From Synergistaceae bacterium (GTDB lineage Bacteria; Synergistota; Synergistia; Synergistales; Synergistaceae): a stretch of DNA of 32,679 bases. The stretch spans positions 1-32,679 of the forward strand of contig JAIROA010000137.1 in the NCBI GenBank assembly GCA_031257775.1, written 5' to 3'. The position numbers and the translations under genes are program-made. Of the stretch, positions 8,648 to 16,432 are shown in pieces; positions within the stretch are counted from its first letter, which is position 1, and each line of letters begins with the position of its first letter. The notes below the pieces were generated by a model. The model did not search any database. It was not told the origin of the DNA and saw only the letters and a program-made list of their open reading frames with translations.

Positions 8648-9181
8648 ATGTCTGAGGCGAAAACGCAGCACGGAAGAAAATACAAATTCCACTGGAGCTT
8701 AATAGGCGACCTCGAGGAAGGCCGCCCGAATCTCGGCCTGTCCACGCGAGTGGAAATATACAGGCTGATGCAGTTCACGTTCCGCGACGTAATCGAGTCC
8801 AGATTCGGCACGGAAGTGGCGGATCAGATTTTTTACGAGGCGGGGCAGATCGCCGGCAAGGAGTTTTATGACAGGTTCATCTCAGGCGCGAAGGATCTTG
8901 GCGAATTCGTGAAGCTCATGCAGGACAAGATGCGCGATTTCAACATCGGCCTCCTGCGCGTTGAGGCCGCAAACGACGACGCCAGCAATCTCGTCCTCAG
9001 CGTGGCCGAGGATCTCGACTGTTCCGGGCTCCCTGAACTCGATTATGAGGTGTGCAAGTACGACGAGGGATTTATCTCCGGCGCCGTGGAAGCCTTTACC
9101 GGCGCTCCCTACGACGTCAAGGAGATAGACTGCTGGTGCACGGGGGACAGAACGTGCCGCTTTACCGTGGACAGAACCTGA
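8648..9181 (+). CDS. V4R (4-vinyl reductase) domain sensor protein
   Basis: A cytoplasmic protein of about 177 residues made almost entirely of one V4R domain, a small-molecule-binding fold found in sensors and in bacteriochlorophyll and chlorophyll 4-vinyl reductases. The diagnostic C-terminal part is clear: EVCKYDEGFISG, then DCWCTGDRTCRF, giving several cysteines that could bind metal or a ligand. It has no DNA-binding or output domain, so it probably works through a partner. The next gene, 15 bp downstream, is a diguanylate cyclase, which makes ligand-controlled cyclic di-GMP synthesis the natural reading. ATG 8642 lies only 2 nt after AAGGAG. ATG 8648, with 8-nt spacing, is the better start. 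Confidence 0.85.
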   Translation: MSEAKTQHGRKYKFHWSLIGDLEEGRPNLGLSTRVEIYRLMQFTFRDVIESRFGTEVADQIFYEAGQIAGKEFYDRFISGAKDLGEFVKLMQDKMRDFNIGLLRVEAANDDASNLVLSVAEDLDCSGLPELDYEVCKYDEGFISGAVEAFTGAPYDVKEIDCWCTGDRTCRFTVDRT

Positions 9182-9196
9182 TAGAGAGCCAAATCT

Positions 9197-10603
9197 ATGC
9201 ATCAGCAGGAGGGAGCGGCGCTCGGAATCAACCTCAATACGGGCACCCCGATGGACGAAGATAGCTTCAATGGGATGTGTCAGGAGACAAGAGAGCTTCT
9301 TGAATTCATAAAAAAAGCTCTTATGGTTCCGCGATGCTTGAGCCCGTCAGCGCAGTTCGCCAGCGACAGTACCTTTAATGAGGTATTGGACTATATAAAC
9401 ATGATCCGGGAAACCCTCCGGCAATTCTCTCAAGGCAACATAGAACTCAAGGTAACGCATAGGGGGTTCATCGCTGGCTGCATAAAGGAATTGCAGGCTC
9501 ACCTCCGCCACCTTACATGGCACGCGGACAGGATGGCGGCCGGGGATTTCGCCCAGCACATTGATTTCATGGGTGACTTCGCCGAGTCGTTCAATCGGAT
9601 GTCGAGACAGTTCTACAGCGCCCTTACCTCCCTGAAGGAGAGCGAGGCCAACCTGCTTGCGGTGACTCAGAACCTCCACACGAGCGAAGAGCGATGGAAG
9701 CTTGCCGTGGCCTGCGCGCAGGACGGCATCATCGACATAGACTTCAAGCTCAACAAGGCGTTTTTCTCAAGACGCCTCTGGGAAATCCTGCGATACGAGA
9801 TGACCGATGAGGAGGTGCCATTCGAGCCGGATAAATGGTGCACGATGGTGCATTCCGACGACCGGTTCAAATGGGCCGAAATGAGCGCCCATACCTCCCG
9901 CAAGCTTTCCCAGACGCAGAGCAGGCAGTACACTGAGTTCAGGATAAGGGGCGGCGATGGCAAATACAGATGGATCAGCGTCAACTACATGCTCCTGGTC
10001 GACGACGAGGGGAACATCCATCGGTTCGTCGGCGCCTGCGAGGACATACAGGAGCGCCGCGAGCGCGAGGAACTGATCCGAATGCAGGCCACTCATGACC
10101 AGCTGACAGGCCTGCCTAACAGATACCTCTACAACGACCGTTTGCTCCAGCAGATGGTAATGGCCAAGCGCAACAACGCGTCGCTCATTTTCATCGTCTG
10201 GGATCTGGACGGCTTTAAGGATATAAACGACAGATACGGCCATCTGGCGGGCGACGCGCTTCTTGTCGGGGTCGCTAAGGCAATGAGATCCAGCATGAGG
10301 GAGACCGATACCTTAGCGAGATTTGGCGGGGACGAGTTCGTAATGCTCCTCTCTAGCGCGAGCGGAAACGAGGAAGAGGTTGCCAGGCAGGCCACGGTCA
10401 GGATATTCGATGTGCTGAAAAAACCGATCGATATCGGCGAGGCGACGGTGAGCGTCGGAGCGAGCTGCGGTATCAGCTTTTTCCCGAGGCACACGTCAGA
10501 AGCCGACGAGCTTTTCAATTTAGCGGATAAAGCGCTCTACATGGCAAAGAGAACCGGCAAGAACAGGTCGCTCATCTGGTCTCCGGAAGTTGAGGAGATC
10601 TAA
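9197..10603 (+). CDS. PAS-GGDEF diguanylate cyclase
   Basis: Makes cyclic di-GMP from two GTP. The 468-residue protein has no membrane segment. Residues ~70-140 form a helical HAMP-like or linker region (RHLTWHADRMAAGDF). Residues ~165-295 are a PAS/PAC sensor domain ending in the PAC-like VGACEDIQERR. Residues ~298-462 are a GGDEF domain with the entry motif DQLTGLPNR, metal-binding WDLDGFKDIND, and an intact active site GGDEF at 377-381. An RETD motif (368-371) lies exactly five residues before it and fits the product-inhibition I-site (RxxD). Cyclase activity with feedback control is therefore expected. It follows the V4R gene by 15 bp with a weak ribosome site. No EAL domain is present. 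Confidence 0.93.
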   Translation: MHQQEGAALGINLNTGTPMDEDSFNGMCQETRELLEFIKKALMVPRCLSPSAQFASDSTFNEVLDYINMIRETLRQFSQGNIELKVTHRGFIAGCIKELQAHLRHLTWHADRMAAGDFAQHIDFMGDFAESFNRMSRQFYSALTSLKESEANLLAVTQNLHTSEERWKLAVACAQDGIIDIDFKLNKAFFSRRLWEILRYEMTDEEVPFEPDKWCTMVHSDDRFKWAEMSAHTSRKLSQTQSRQYTEFRIRGGDGKYRWISVNYMLLVDDEGNIHRFVGACEDIQERREREELIRMQATHDQLTGLPNRYLYNDRLLQQMVMAKRNNASLIFIVWDLDGFKDINDRYGHLAGDALLVGVAKAMRSSMRETDTLARFGGDEFVMLLSSASGNEEEVARQATVRIFDVLKKPIDIGEATVSVGASCGISFFPRHTSEADELFNLADKALYMAKRTGKNRSLIWSPEVEEI

Positions 10604-10714
10604 GGAAGCGTTGCTTAAATGGCTAAAATGGCGCGGAGCCATCTTGAAATGCAAGTGCTTTCTTGGTTTAGCTCTTTACCCTTCAGCTCCCTGACAATAA
10701 ATCAGGCCTTCCCT
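10602..10714 (+). repeat. Intergenic repeat, copy A of a ~112-bp tandem pair
   Basis: Starts AAGGAAGCGTT directly after the cyclase stop and ends AATCAGGCCTTCCC. It shares landmarks with copy B at a constant 112-113-bp offset: GGAAGCGTT, TTACCCTTCA (10676-10685) and ATAAATC (10697-10703). No convincing coding frame runs through it. The 10604-10905 gap contains this copy, copy B, and then about 80 bp of AT-richer DNA before tilS. Confidence 0.75.
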
Positions 10715-10826
10715 AGGGAAGCGTTCTCTCTCAATGCCCAAAAACGCGTTTTGCCGTCATGGAATGCCCTCGCACAAGTCTGGTGCCTTACCCTTCATGC
10801 CTCCCGCGATAAATCGGCCCATTAAT
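10715..10826 (+). repeat. Intergenic repeat, copy B of the tandem pair
   Basis: Begins AGGGAAGCGTT (10715-10725), with TTACCCTTCA at 10788-10797 and ATAAATC at 10809-10815, in register with copy A. Between the landmarks the copies have diverged, which suggests an old duplication. The region after 10826 (AATGCC, AAAATGCCGCG) hints at a further decayed fragment. Confidence 0.72.
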
Positions 10827-10905
10827 GCCTCGTGCCGGCTCCAAAATGCCGCGCTGCCTGTTCGTGTTTTTAATGCTTAAATCCTCAAATCCTAATTATC
10901 AAAAC

Positions 10906-12273
10906 ATGCAAAATCATAAAAACGCGCCGCGCGGGGGGGAAAAATACACTCTCGAAAGCAGGCTATGCGCCGCGGTCAGAGCCTCTGGAGGAAAACAGGG
11001 CTGGTGGGGCGCGCGCGGCTTGCTGGTCGCCCTCTCGGGCGGCGGCGACTCCATGGCCGCGTTAGAGCTGCTCCGGCGCTCTTTCCAGGGAAGGATAGAA
11101 GCCGCGCACCTAGAGCACGGCCTCCGGGGCCGGACATCCGTCGGCGACGCGGATTTTGTGGAGTCCTACTGCGAAAAACATGGCGTCAAGTGCTTCGTGC
11201 GGCATGGCGACGTAAATAAAAACAAACGTCCGGGCGAATCGTCCGAGATGGCAGGCAGAAGGCTCCGCTATGAATTCTTCTTCGAGATTCTCGACCGCGA
11301 GGGGCTGGATTTCGTCGCGACCGGGCACAATCGGGACGACTCCGTGGAGACGATGCTGTTTCATCTCTTCCGAGGGACAGGCCTGAGGGGTCTTGCGGGC
11401 ATAACGCCAAAAAGAGGCAGGGTGATAAGGCCTGTAATCGGCCTAAGCAGAAAGGAGCTGCGGCAGTTTCTGATTGAGTCGGGCGTGCCGTGGCGAGATG
11501 ACGAGACGAACGAAAGCGACTGCTACCAGAGGAACAAAATCAGAAATCAGCTTCTGCCCTGGATCCGCGGCAATCTCAACGCGTACCCGGAAGATCTGCT
11601 CCTGGGGCTCTCAGAGGAGTGCGCCGTTACGGACGCCGAGTCAGAAAAGGCCGCTGAATCGATCCTCCCGTGGATTTCCCGCAGCCGACCGCCGGCGATC
11701 TCATGCTGGGATGCCGATTTAGCAAGGACGATGACGCCCCAGCGCCTGGCATCCCTGATCCGCGCTCAGGGCAGGCACCTCGGGCTTCCTCTTCTGGACA
11801 GGCGGAGGGTGCGCGAGCTGTGCGGGCTCCTTGCCAGGGGCGGAAGATGGCGTTTCCAGTGGGCAGGCGACGCGGAAGTCTGCGGGGCAAGCGGCGAAAT
11901 CGGCTGGATAAACCGCGGGGCGCTTTGCCCCCCTCCAGACGTTTCCGTAAAGCTCGAATGCGGCGAAAGCACTGTTTTGGACTGGGGAGATTGGAGAATC
12001 GAAGCCGCTCTTGCGAAAAACGGCGGGTATGCGCCTAAAAGCGGCTCATGGAGCGCGCGCCTGCCTGCCGACGCTCCCTGCTTCCTTTCGGTATCCAGCG
12101 CTTTAGGGCGCCATTGCGATATTCTGCGCGAAATCCCGTGGTGGAACGAGGCCGCAACCCCTATACTTTCATGGAAACATGAGAACCGCACGATTCAATG
12201 GATGCCGGAAATTCGAGAGCCTATTCATAACAGCGGTAATTGTGATATCATTGTGCAAGTTTTCTGTCGCTAA
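10906..12273 (+). CDS. tilS: tRNA(Ile)-lysidine synthase
   Basis: Converts C34 of the CAU-anticodon tRNA-Ile to lysidine with ATP and lysine, so that it reads AUA as isoleucine. The N-terminal PP-loop ATPase has the signature SGGGDS. GHNRDDSVETMLFHLFRG follows, the family's characteristic second motif. The C-terminal ~200 residues fit the poorly conserved tRNA-binding part. The frame is open from 10825, but those first 27 codons would lie in the tail of an intergenic repeat. ATG 10906 (455 residues) is therefore preferred, although no clear ribosome site precedes it, so the start is uncertain. hpt starts 28 bp after the stop. tilS-hpt-ftsH is a conserved bacterial arrangement. Confidence 0.92.
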   Translation: MQNHKNAPRGGEKYTLESRLCAAVRASGGKQGWWGARGLLVALSGGGDSMAALELLRRSFQGRIEAAHLEHGLRGRTSVGDADFVESYCEKHGVKCFVRHGDVNKNKRPGESSEMAGRRLRYEFFFEILDREGLDFVATGHNRDDSVETMLFHLFRGTGLRGLAGITPKRGRVIRPVIGLSRKELRQFLIESGVPWRDDETNESDCYQRNKIRNQLLPWIRGNLNAYPEDLLLGLSEECAVTDAESEKAAESILPWISRSRPPAISCWDADLARTMTPQRLASLIRAQGRHLGLPLLDRRRVRELCGLLARGGRWRFQWAGDAEVCGASGEIGWINRGALCPPPDVSVKLECGESTVLDWGDWRIEAALAKNGGYAPKSGSWSARLPADAPCFLSVSSALGRHCDILREIPWWNEAATPILSWKHENRTIQWMPEIREPIHNSGNCDIIVQVFCR

Positions 12274-12301
12274 GAACAAGCGTTGGGAGGAATTCAGCAC
12301 T

Positions 12302-12850
12302 ATGCCGGAAACGAACGTTTCATTTAAGCTCTGCGATATTCTGCTGCCTAGGGAACAGATCCGGAAAAGGGTAGCGGAGCTTGCTGGCATGATAAACAGC
12401 GAATACCGCAACGAGAGGCTCGTTCTCGTCGGGGTACTGAAGGGCGCGGTGATTTTCACGGCGGATCTCGCTCGCATGATAGAGGATTCGATAGATGTCA
12501 GGATGGATTTCATGGCAGTCTCCTCATACGGCAATTCCTCGTCTTCCAGCGGCGCGGTAAAGATTATAAAGGACATGGACACGCCCGCCCTGAATCAGAA
12601 TATAATATTAGTCGAAGATATAATGGATACAGGGCTCACCCTCTCTTATTTAAAGGACATGCTTATGGCGAGAAACCCCAAAAGCCTGAAGACATGCGTG
12701 CTTTTGGAGAAGCCTGAGCGGAAGAAAGTGGAATGCGCCATAGAATACAGGGGTTTTGAAATCCCTGACGAATTCGTCGTCGGATACGGCCTCGACTATG
12801 CGGGCAGATGGCGCAATTTAAGCGACATCTGGCGCGTCGTCGAAGGATAA
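12302..12850 (+). CDS. hpt: Hypoxanthine phosphoribosyltransferase
   Basis: Salvages hypoxanthine (and usually guanine) with PRPP to IMP or GMP. The 182-residue length is normal for the family. The PRPP-binding motif is visible as ILVEDIMDTGLTL. The flexible-loop Ser-Tyr dipeptide (AVSSYGNSS) and the purine-contacting region near FEIPDEFVVGYGLDYAG are also present. An upstream in-frame ATG (12179) would overlap tilS by about 95 bp. ATG 12302 is chosen because GGGAGG lies about 11 nt before it and the protein then begins normally. It is the middle gene of tilS-hpt-ftsH. Confidence 0.95.
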   Translation: MPETNVSFKLCDILLPREQIRKRVAELAGMINSEYRNERLVLVGVLKGAVIFTADLARMIEDSIDVRMDFMAVSSYGNSSSSSGAVKIIKDMDTPALNQNIILVEDIMDTGLTLSYLKDMLMARNPKSLKTCVLLEKPERKKVECAIEYRGFEIPDEFVVGYGLDYAGRWRNLSDIWRVVEG

Positions 12851-12915
12851 TCCAGTAAAAATTAAGTGATAACATTTAAAGAGTTTTTAGCTTTTCATAG
12901 AGAGGGGCCTCGCAT

Positions 12916-14892
12916 TTGGGCAAATTAGCGAAAAATCTTGGGATATATCTGGTGCTTATCGTTCTTGTGGTCAGCCTCGTCAACGTATTTCTCTCAAACG
13001 AGCCTAACACGAAGCAGCCGGATACAATAACGTACAGCGATCTTCTGAGCGACGCCGAGTTAGGACGGATCGTCAGCGTTGTGATCGAGGAGGACACCGT
13101 AAGGGGCGCTTTCACGAACGGCAAGGAGTTCCAGACGTTCGTCGTCGGTGTCGGGGATCTCGCAAAAGAGCTTTCCGGCAAAGGAGTGAACGTGAAGGTC
13201 GTTCCGCCGCCTAAAACGCCGTGGTGGTCCAGCCTCATGACGTCGCTCTTCCCGACCCTGCTCCTTATAGGGGCATGGATATTCATCCTCTACAACATGC
13301 AGGGCGGCGGCAACAAGGTGATGAATTTTTCAAAGAGCAAGGCAAAGCTTTTCCTTGATAACAGGCCGAAGGTAACATTTGAGGACGTGGCCGGGTGCGA
13401 CGAGTCGAAGGAGGAGCTGCAGGAGGTCGTCGAGTTCCTTCGCGACCCTGGCCGCTTTGCCAAACTAGGCGCGAAGGTCCCAAGAGGCGTCCTTCTCCTT
13501 GGATCGCCCGGCACGGGAAAGACGCTTCTTTCCCGGGCTGTGGCTGGAGAGGCGGATGTGCCGTTTTTCAGCATCAGCGGCTCGGATTTCGTCGAGATGT
13601 TCGTCGGAGTGGGGGCGGCAAGGGTGCGCGACCTCTTCGAGCAGGCGCGGCGCTATCAGCCGTGCATAGTGTTCATTGACGAGATAGACGCGGTCGGAAG
13701 GCAGCGCGGGGCGGGGCTAGGCGGAGGCCACGACGAGCGCGAGCAGACCTTAAACCAGCTCTTGGTGGAAATGGACGGCTTTGAGGCGGGCGGCGGCATA
13801 ATACTGATAGCGGCCACAAACAGGCCCGACATTCTCGACCCGGCCCTGCTGCGCCCGGGACGCTTCGACAGGCAGATAGTGGTTGACCGCCCGGATGTAA
13901 ACGGGAGGCTTGCGATCCTCAAGGTGCATATAAAGGACAAGAAACTCGGAGACGACGTCGACCTAGACGTAATTGCCCGCAGGACACCGGGCTTTGTGGG
14001 CGCGGATCTCGCGAACCTCGTGAACGAAGCGGCCCTCCTAGCGGGGCGCCACTTGAAGGAATGCCTGGGGATGCCGGAGTTCGAGGAGGCAATCGACCGC
14101 GTAATGGCGGGCCCGGAGCGAAAAAGCCGCGTCATCAGCAAAAAAGAGCGCGAGATCATAGCGTACCATGAGGTCGGGCACGCCATAGTCGCCAGGATGA
14201 TCCCCGGCTCTGACCCAGTTCACAAGATATCCATAATACCGAGAGGCCATATGGCCCTTGGGTACACGCTCCAGGTGCCGGAGGAGGACCGCTTCCTCGT
14301 GTCGAAGCAGGAACTGCTCAACAGGATCTGCGTGCTTCTCGGCGGCAGGGTGACTGAGACGATCAAATTCGGCGACGTCACGAGCGGGGCGCAGAACGAC
14401 CTTGAGCGGGCCACGCAGACGGCCCGTCAGATGGTCACGCAGCTAGGCATGAGCGACAAGCTGGGCCCGGTCACTCTCGGCAAAAAGCATCACGAGGTGT
14501 TCCTCGGCAGGGACATAATGGAGGACCGCAACTACAGCGAGGAGATAGCTTTCGCGATAGATCAGGAAGTCCGCCGGATCTTAGACGAATGCTTCGAGCG
14601 GGTGCGGGGCATCCTGACCGACAACTTCGGGAAAGTCGAGGAAATCACGGCTGTGCTGCTTGAGAAGGAAGTCCTGGAAGGCCCTGAATTCAACAATCTG
14701 CTCGGTTTCCCCGAGAGCGAGGAGAGCCCTGAATCGGAGAACGCGGAAACGGCGCCAACGCCCGCTGACGGCATAGCGGCCGCGGTGCCGGCGCGGCCCG
14801 ATGTGCCGAAAGCTGCCGGAAAGGAAGATAAGCGCGCCGGCGACGGCGCGGAAAAGGTCAAAACCTTAAAGGGCCAGACTCAGGAAAACTAA
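12916..14892 (+). CDS. ftsH: Membrane-bound ATP-dependent zinc protease FtsH
   Basis: Degrades misfolded membrane proteins and selected cytoplasmic regulators. The 658-residue product has two N-terminal membrane segments (about residues 9-27 and 108-127) around a short periplasmic domain. The AAA domain has Walker A GSPGTGKT (196-203; Ser replaces the more usual second Pro) and Walker B FIDEID (about 253-258). Its second region of homology is [19 protein letters not shown]. The zinc protease motif is HEVGH (418-422; Val replaces the usual Ala) with the catalytic Glu intact. The last ~50 residues are low-complexity and charged. Translation starts at TTG behind GAGAGGGG. It lies 65 bp after hpt and ends at a strong terminator. 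Confidence 0.97.
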   Translation: MGKLAKNLGIYLVLIVLVVSLVNVFLSNEPNTKQPDTITYSDLLSDAELGRIVSVVIEEDTVRGAFTNGKEFQTFVVGVGDLAKELSGKGVNVKVVPPPKTPWWSSLMTSLFPTLLLIGAWIFILYNMQGGGNKVMNFSKSKAKLFLDNRPKVTFEDVAGCDESKEELQEVVEFLRDPGRFAKLGAKVPRGVLLLGSPGTGKTLLSRAVAGEADVPFFSISGSDFVEMFVGVGAARVRDLFEQARRYQPCIVFIDEIDAVGRQRGAGLGGGHDEREQTLNQLLVEMDGFEAGGGIILIAATNRPDILDPALLRPGRFDRQIVVDRPDVNGRLAILKVHIKDKKLGDDVDLDVIARRTPGFVGADLANLVNEAALLAGRHLKECLGMPEFEEAIDRVMAGPERKSRVISKKEREIIAYHEVGHAIVARMIPGSDPVHKISIIPRGHMALGYTLQVPEEDRFLVSKQELLNRICVLLGGRVTETIKFGDVTSGAQNDLERATQTARQMVTQLGMSDKLGPVTLGKKHHEVFLGRDIMEDRNYSEEIAFAIDQEVRRILDECFERVRGILTDNFGKVEEITAVLLEKEVLEGPEFNNLLGFPESEESPESENAETAPTPADGIAAAVPARPDVPKAAGKEDKRAGDGAEKVKTLKGQTQEN

Positions 14893-14894
14893 AG

Positions 14895-14933
14895 AAACCG
14901 CCGGCAGATCTCAAAATGCCGGCGGTTCTTTTA
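14895..14933. terminator. Bidirectional intrinsic terminator between ftsH and the flavoprotein gene
   Basis: A perfect 12-bp stem, GAACCGCCGGCA (14895-14906) and TGCCGGCGGTTC (14917-14928), with a 10-nt loop. TTTT follows on the plus strand and TTTCTTTAG on the minus strand. It sits 2 bp after the ftsH stop and 18 bp from the end of the convergent gene, so it can serve both. Confidence 0.88.
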
Positions 14934-14946
14934 CGCAACATCGCCG

Positions 14947-16284
14947 CTACAGCGGCGGCAGGGCCAGACTGGCGGCGCGGTTCAGGAAGTCCTGAGGCTT
15001 GCTGAAATAAGGATGGAAAAAGAAATCCGCGAAAGCAAGCTCGTCAATCGTCATGCCCTTCTGTATGCAGGCGGAAATGGTATTTATAGCCAAAACCACA
15101 TCGGCCTTCGACATGATCTGGCCTCCCAGGAGCCTGCGGCTTCCCCCCTCGTAGACGAGCCTTGCCGTGACTTCCTCTTGCGGCATAAATTCCGGGCGAT
15201 GGCCGTCGGTGAACGACACCGCAAGAGCGCCTATGCCCGCACGGGCCGCCGATTCCTCCGTTAGCCCGGTACTGGCCAGATTGAGGCCGCATATCCTGAT
15301 AACGCTCGTGGACTGCGTCCCAGGGTACTTTGTCGTGTTGCTCTTCAGGTTCCTGGCGGCAATCATGCCCATGCGGACGGCGTTGGCCGCGAGCGGGACA
15401 TAATCGTGCGCCTTTAGCGCGTTGTTCCACACAGCGGCCGCGTCTCCGGCCACGAAGACGTCAGGGACGGACACGTGCATGTATTCGTCCGCTTTTATCG
15501 CGCCGTTTTCAAGCATATCCAGCTTACCCTTAAAAAGGCCCGTGTCCGGACGGGATCCGGCGCACAGCACGGCGATGCTTGTCTCGTGATCGCCCCAGTC
15601 GGTCGTGATAGCGGAAACCCTGCCGTTCAAGTCTCCCTTGAAGGAACATGCGCGCTCCCCCATGGCGAGATGAACGCCCTTACGCGTCAGGAGCTTCATC
15701 GCTTCTTGGGCGAACGGCGCGTCGAAATGCCTTGGCAAAATATGTTTCTCCTGATCTATGAGAATGACTTCCATGCCGCGCGCCTGAAAAGCCTCGGCCA
15801 GCTCGACACCAACGGGGCCTGCGCCGATCACGGCGGCTTTTTTGGCGCTTTCGGCCTTTGAAGCGATTTCCCTAGCGTGATCATAGTTCTTGCAGATGAG
15901 GATGTTTTTCAGCCCCGAATTTTCGATTTTAGGCATGACAGGCCATGAGCCGGTGGCGATGATGAGTTTGTCATATGTGTCATACGTGACTTCCCCGTTT
16001 ACCATGTTGCCGGTCTTGATCATCCTCGCCCCGAAATCCACCGCGGCCACGTCGTGACGGATCTTTACGACTGCCCCCAGCTTCTCGAGCGCTTCAGGAG
16101 TGCTGTAAAACATGCTCCGCAGGTCTTTTGCGGTCCCGGCGATGTTGAGCGCTATTCCGCAGGACGGGAACGCGATATTGTCATTGCGCTCATAAACCGT
16201 GATCCGGGCATCTCTGTGCAAAGCGGCAGCGCTGAGAACCGCGGAAGTCCCCGCGTGAGTGCATCCTATCACAACGACCTTCAT
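14947..16284 (-). CDS. NADH oxidase / CoA-disulfide reductase-family flavoprotein
   Basis: A pyridine nucleotide-disulfide oxidoreductase of the single-cysteine branch, reducing O2, peroxide, CoA-disulfide or a polysulfide at NAD(P)H expense. The 445-residue product has an N-terminal FAD motif (VVVIGCTHAGTSA), where His10 fits the conserved active-site His. The redox Cys is Cys42 in FPSCGIAL, and there is a second dinucleotide fold AAVIGAGPVGVELAEA. The FAD motif VFVAGDAAAV and a C-terminal dimerisation domain follow. In an anaerobe, oxygen detoxification or disulfide/sulfur reduction is likely; sequence alone does not choose. An upstream ATG (16317) is in frame. ATG 16284 is preferred, with GGAGGGG 8 nt before it. 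A palindrome across the promoter suggests dedicated control. Confidence 0.88.
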   Translation of the reverse strand: MKVVVIGCTHAGTSAVLSAAALHRDARITVYERNDNIAFPSCGIALNIAGTAKDLRSMFYSTPEALEKLGAVVKIRHDVAAVDFGARMIKTGNMVNGEVTYDTYDKLIIATGSWPVMPKIENSGLKNILICKNYDHAREIASKAESAKKAAVIGAGPVGVELAEAFQARGMEVILIDQEKHILPRHFDAPFAQEAMKLLTRKGVHLAMGERACSFKGDLNGRVSAITTDWGDHETSIAVLCAGSRPDTGLFKGKLDMLENGAIKADEYMHVSVPDVFVAGDAAAVWNNALKAHDYVPLAANAVRMGMIAARNLKSNTTKYPGTQSTSVIRICGLNLASTGLTEESAARAGIGALAVSFTDGHRPEFMPQEEVTARLVYEGGSRRLLGGQIMSKADVVLAINTISACIQKGMTIDELAFADFFFHPYFSKPQDFLNRAASLALPPL

Positions 16285-16363
16285 CCTGCTTGCCCCTCCC
16301 GTCGCGCTGGGCGTCAATTCGCCGCGCCATCCCGCTAATCCCTCATCGCTTTTTCGCTATAAA

Positions 16364-16372
16364 TTATCCACA
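16364..16372 (+). promoter_or_regulatory. Perfect DnaA-box-like 9-mer
   Basis: TTATCCACA matches the DnaA box consensus exactly. It lies in the leader of the flavoprotein gene, just downstream of its predicted transcription start. It is a single site, with no AT-rich unwinding region or cluster of boxes, so it does not mark an origin. Confidence 0.3.
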
Positions 16373-16374
16373 TC

Positions 16375-16402
16375 AATATAGCGCAGTCTCGCTATAACAC
16401 AA
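16375..16402 (-). promoter_or_regulatory. Flavoprotein gene promoter overlapped by a palindromic operator
   Basis: On the minus strand TTGTGT (16402-16397) and TATATT (16380-16375) are separated by 16 bases. The spacer and part of the -10 contain a perfect inverted repeat TATAGCG-N6-CGCTATA (16377-16396). A third CGCTATAA half-site lies downstream at 16355-16362. The placement inside the promoter is that of a repressor or redox-regulator site. The regulator is not recognisable. Confidence 0.55.
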
Positions 16403-16432
16403 TAGGGTTCGAGCACTTTTTTGTGACTGATT

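Noticed and set aside
7760-8692. Long minus-strand open frame (310 codons) opposite the second secreted-protein gene
   Set aside because: It is an antisense shadow in GC-rich DNA. The plus-strand frame has a signal peptide, a paralogous neighbour and consistent codon use.
10825-10905. Upstream extension of tilS from ATG 10825
   Set aside because: The extra 27 codons start within the tail of the intergenic repeat and add nothing alignable to TilS.
16364-16372. Perfect DnaA box as a sign of a replication origin
   Set aside because: It is a single site, with no cluster, no AT-rich unwinding region, and no dnaA, dnaN or gidA neighbours.
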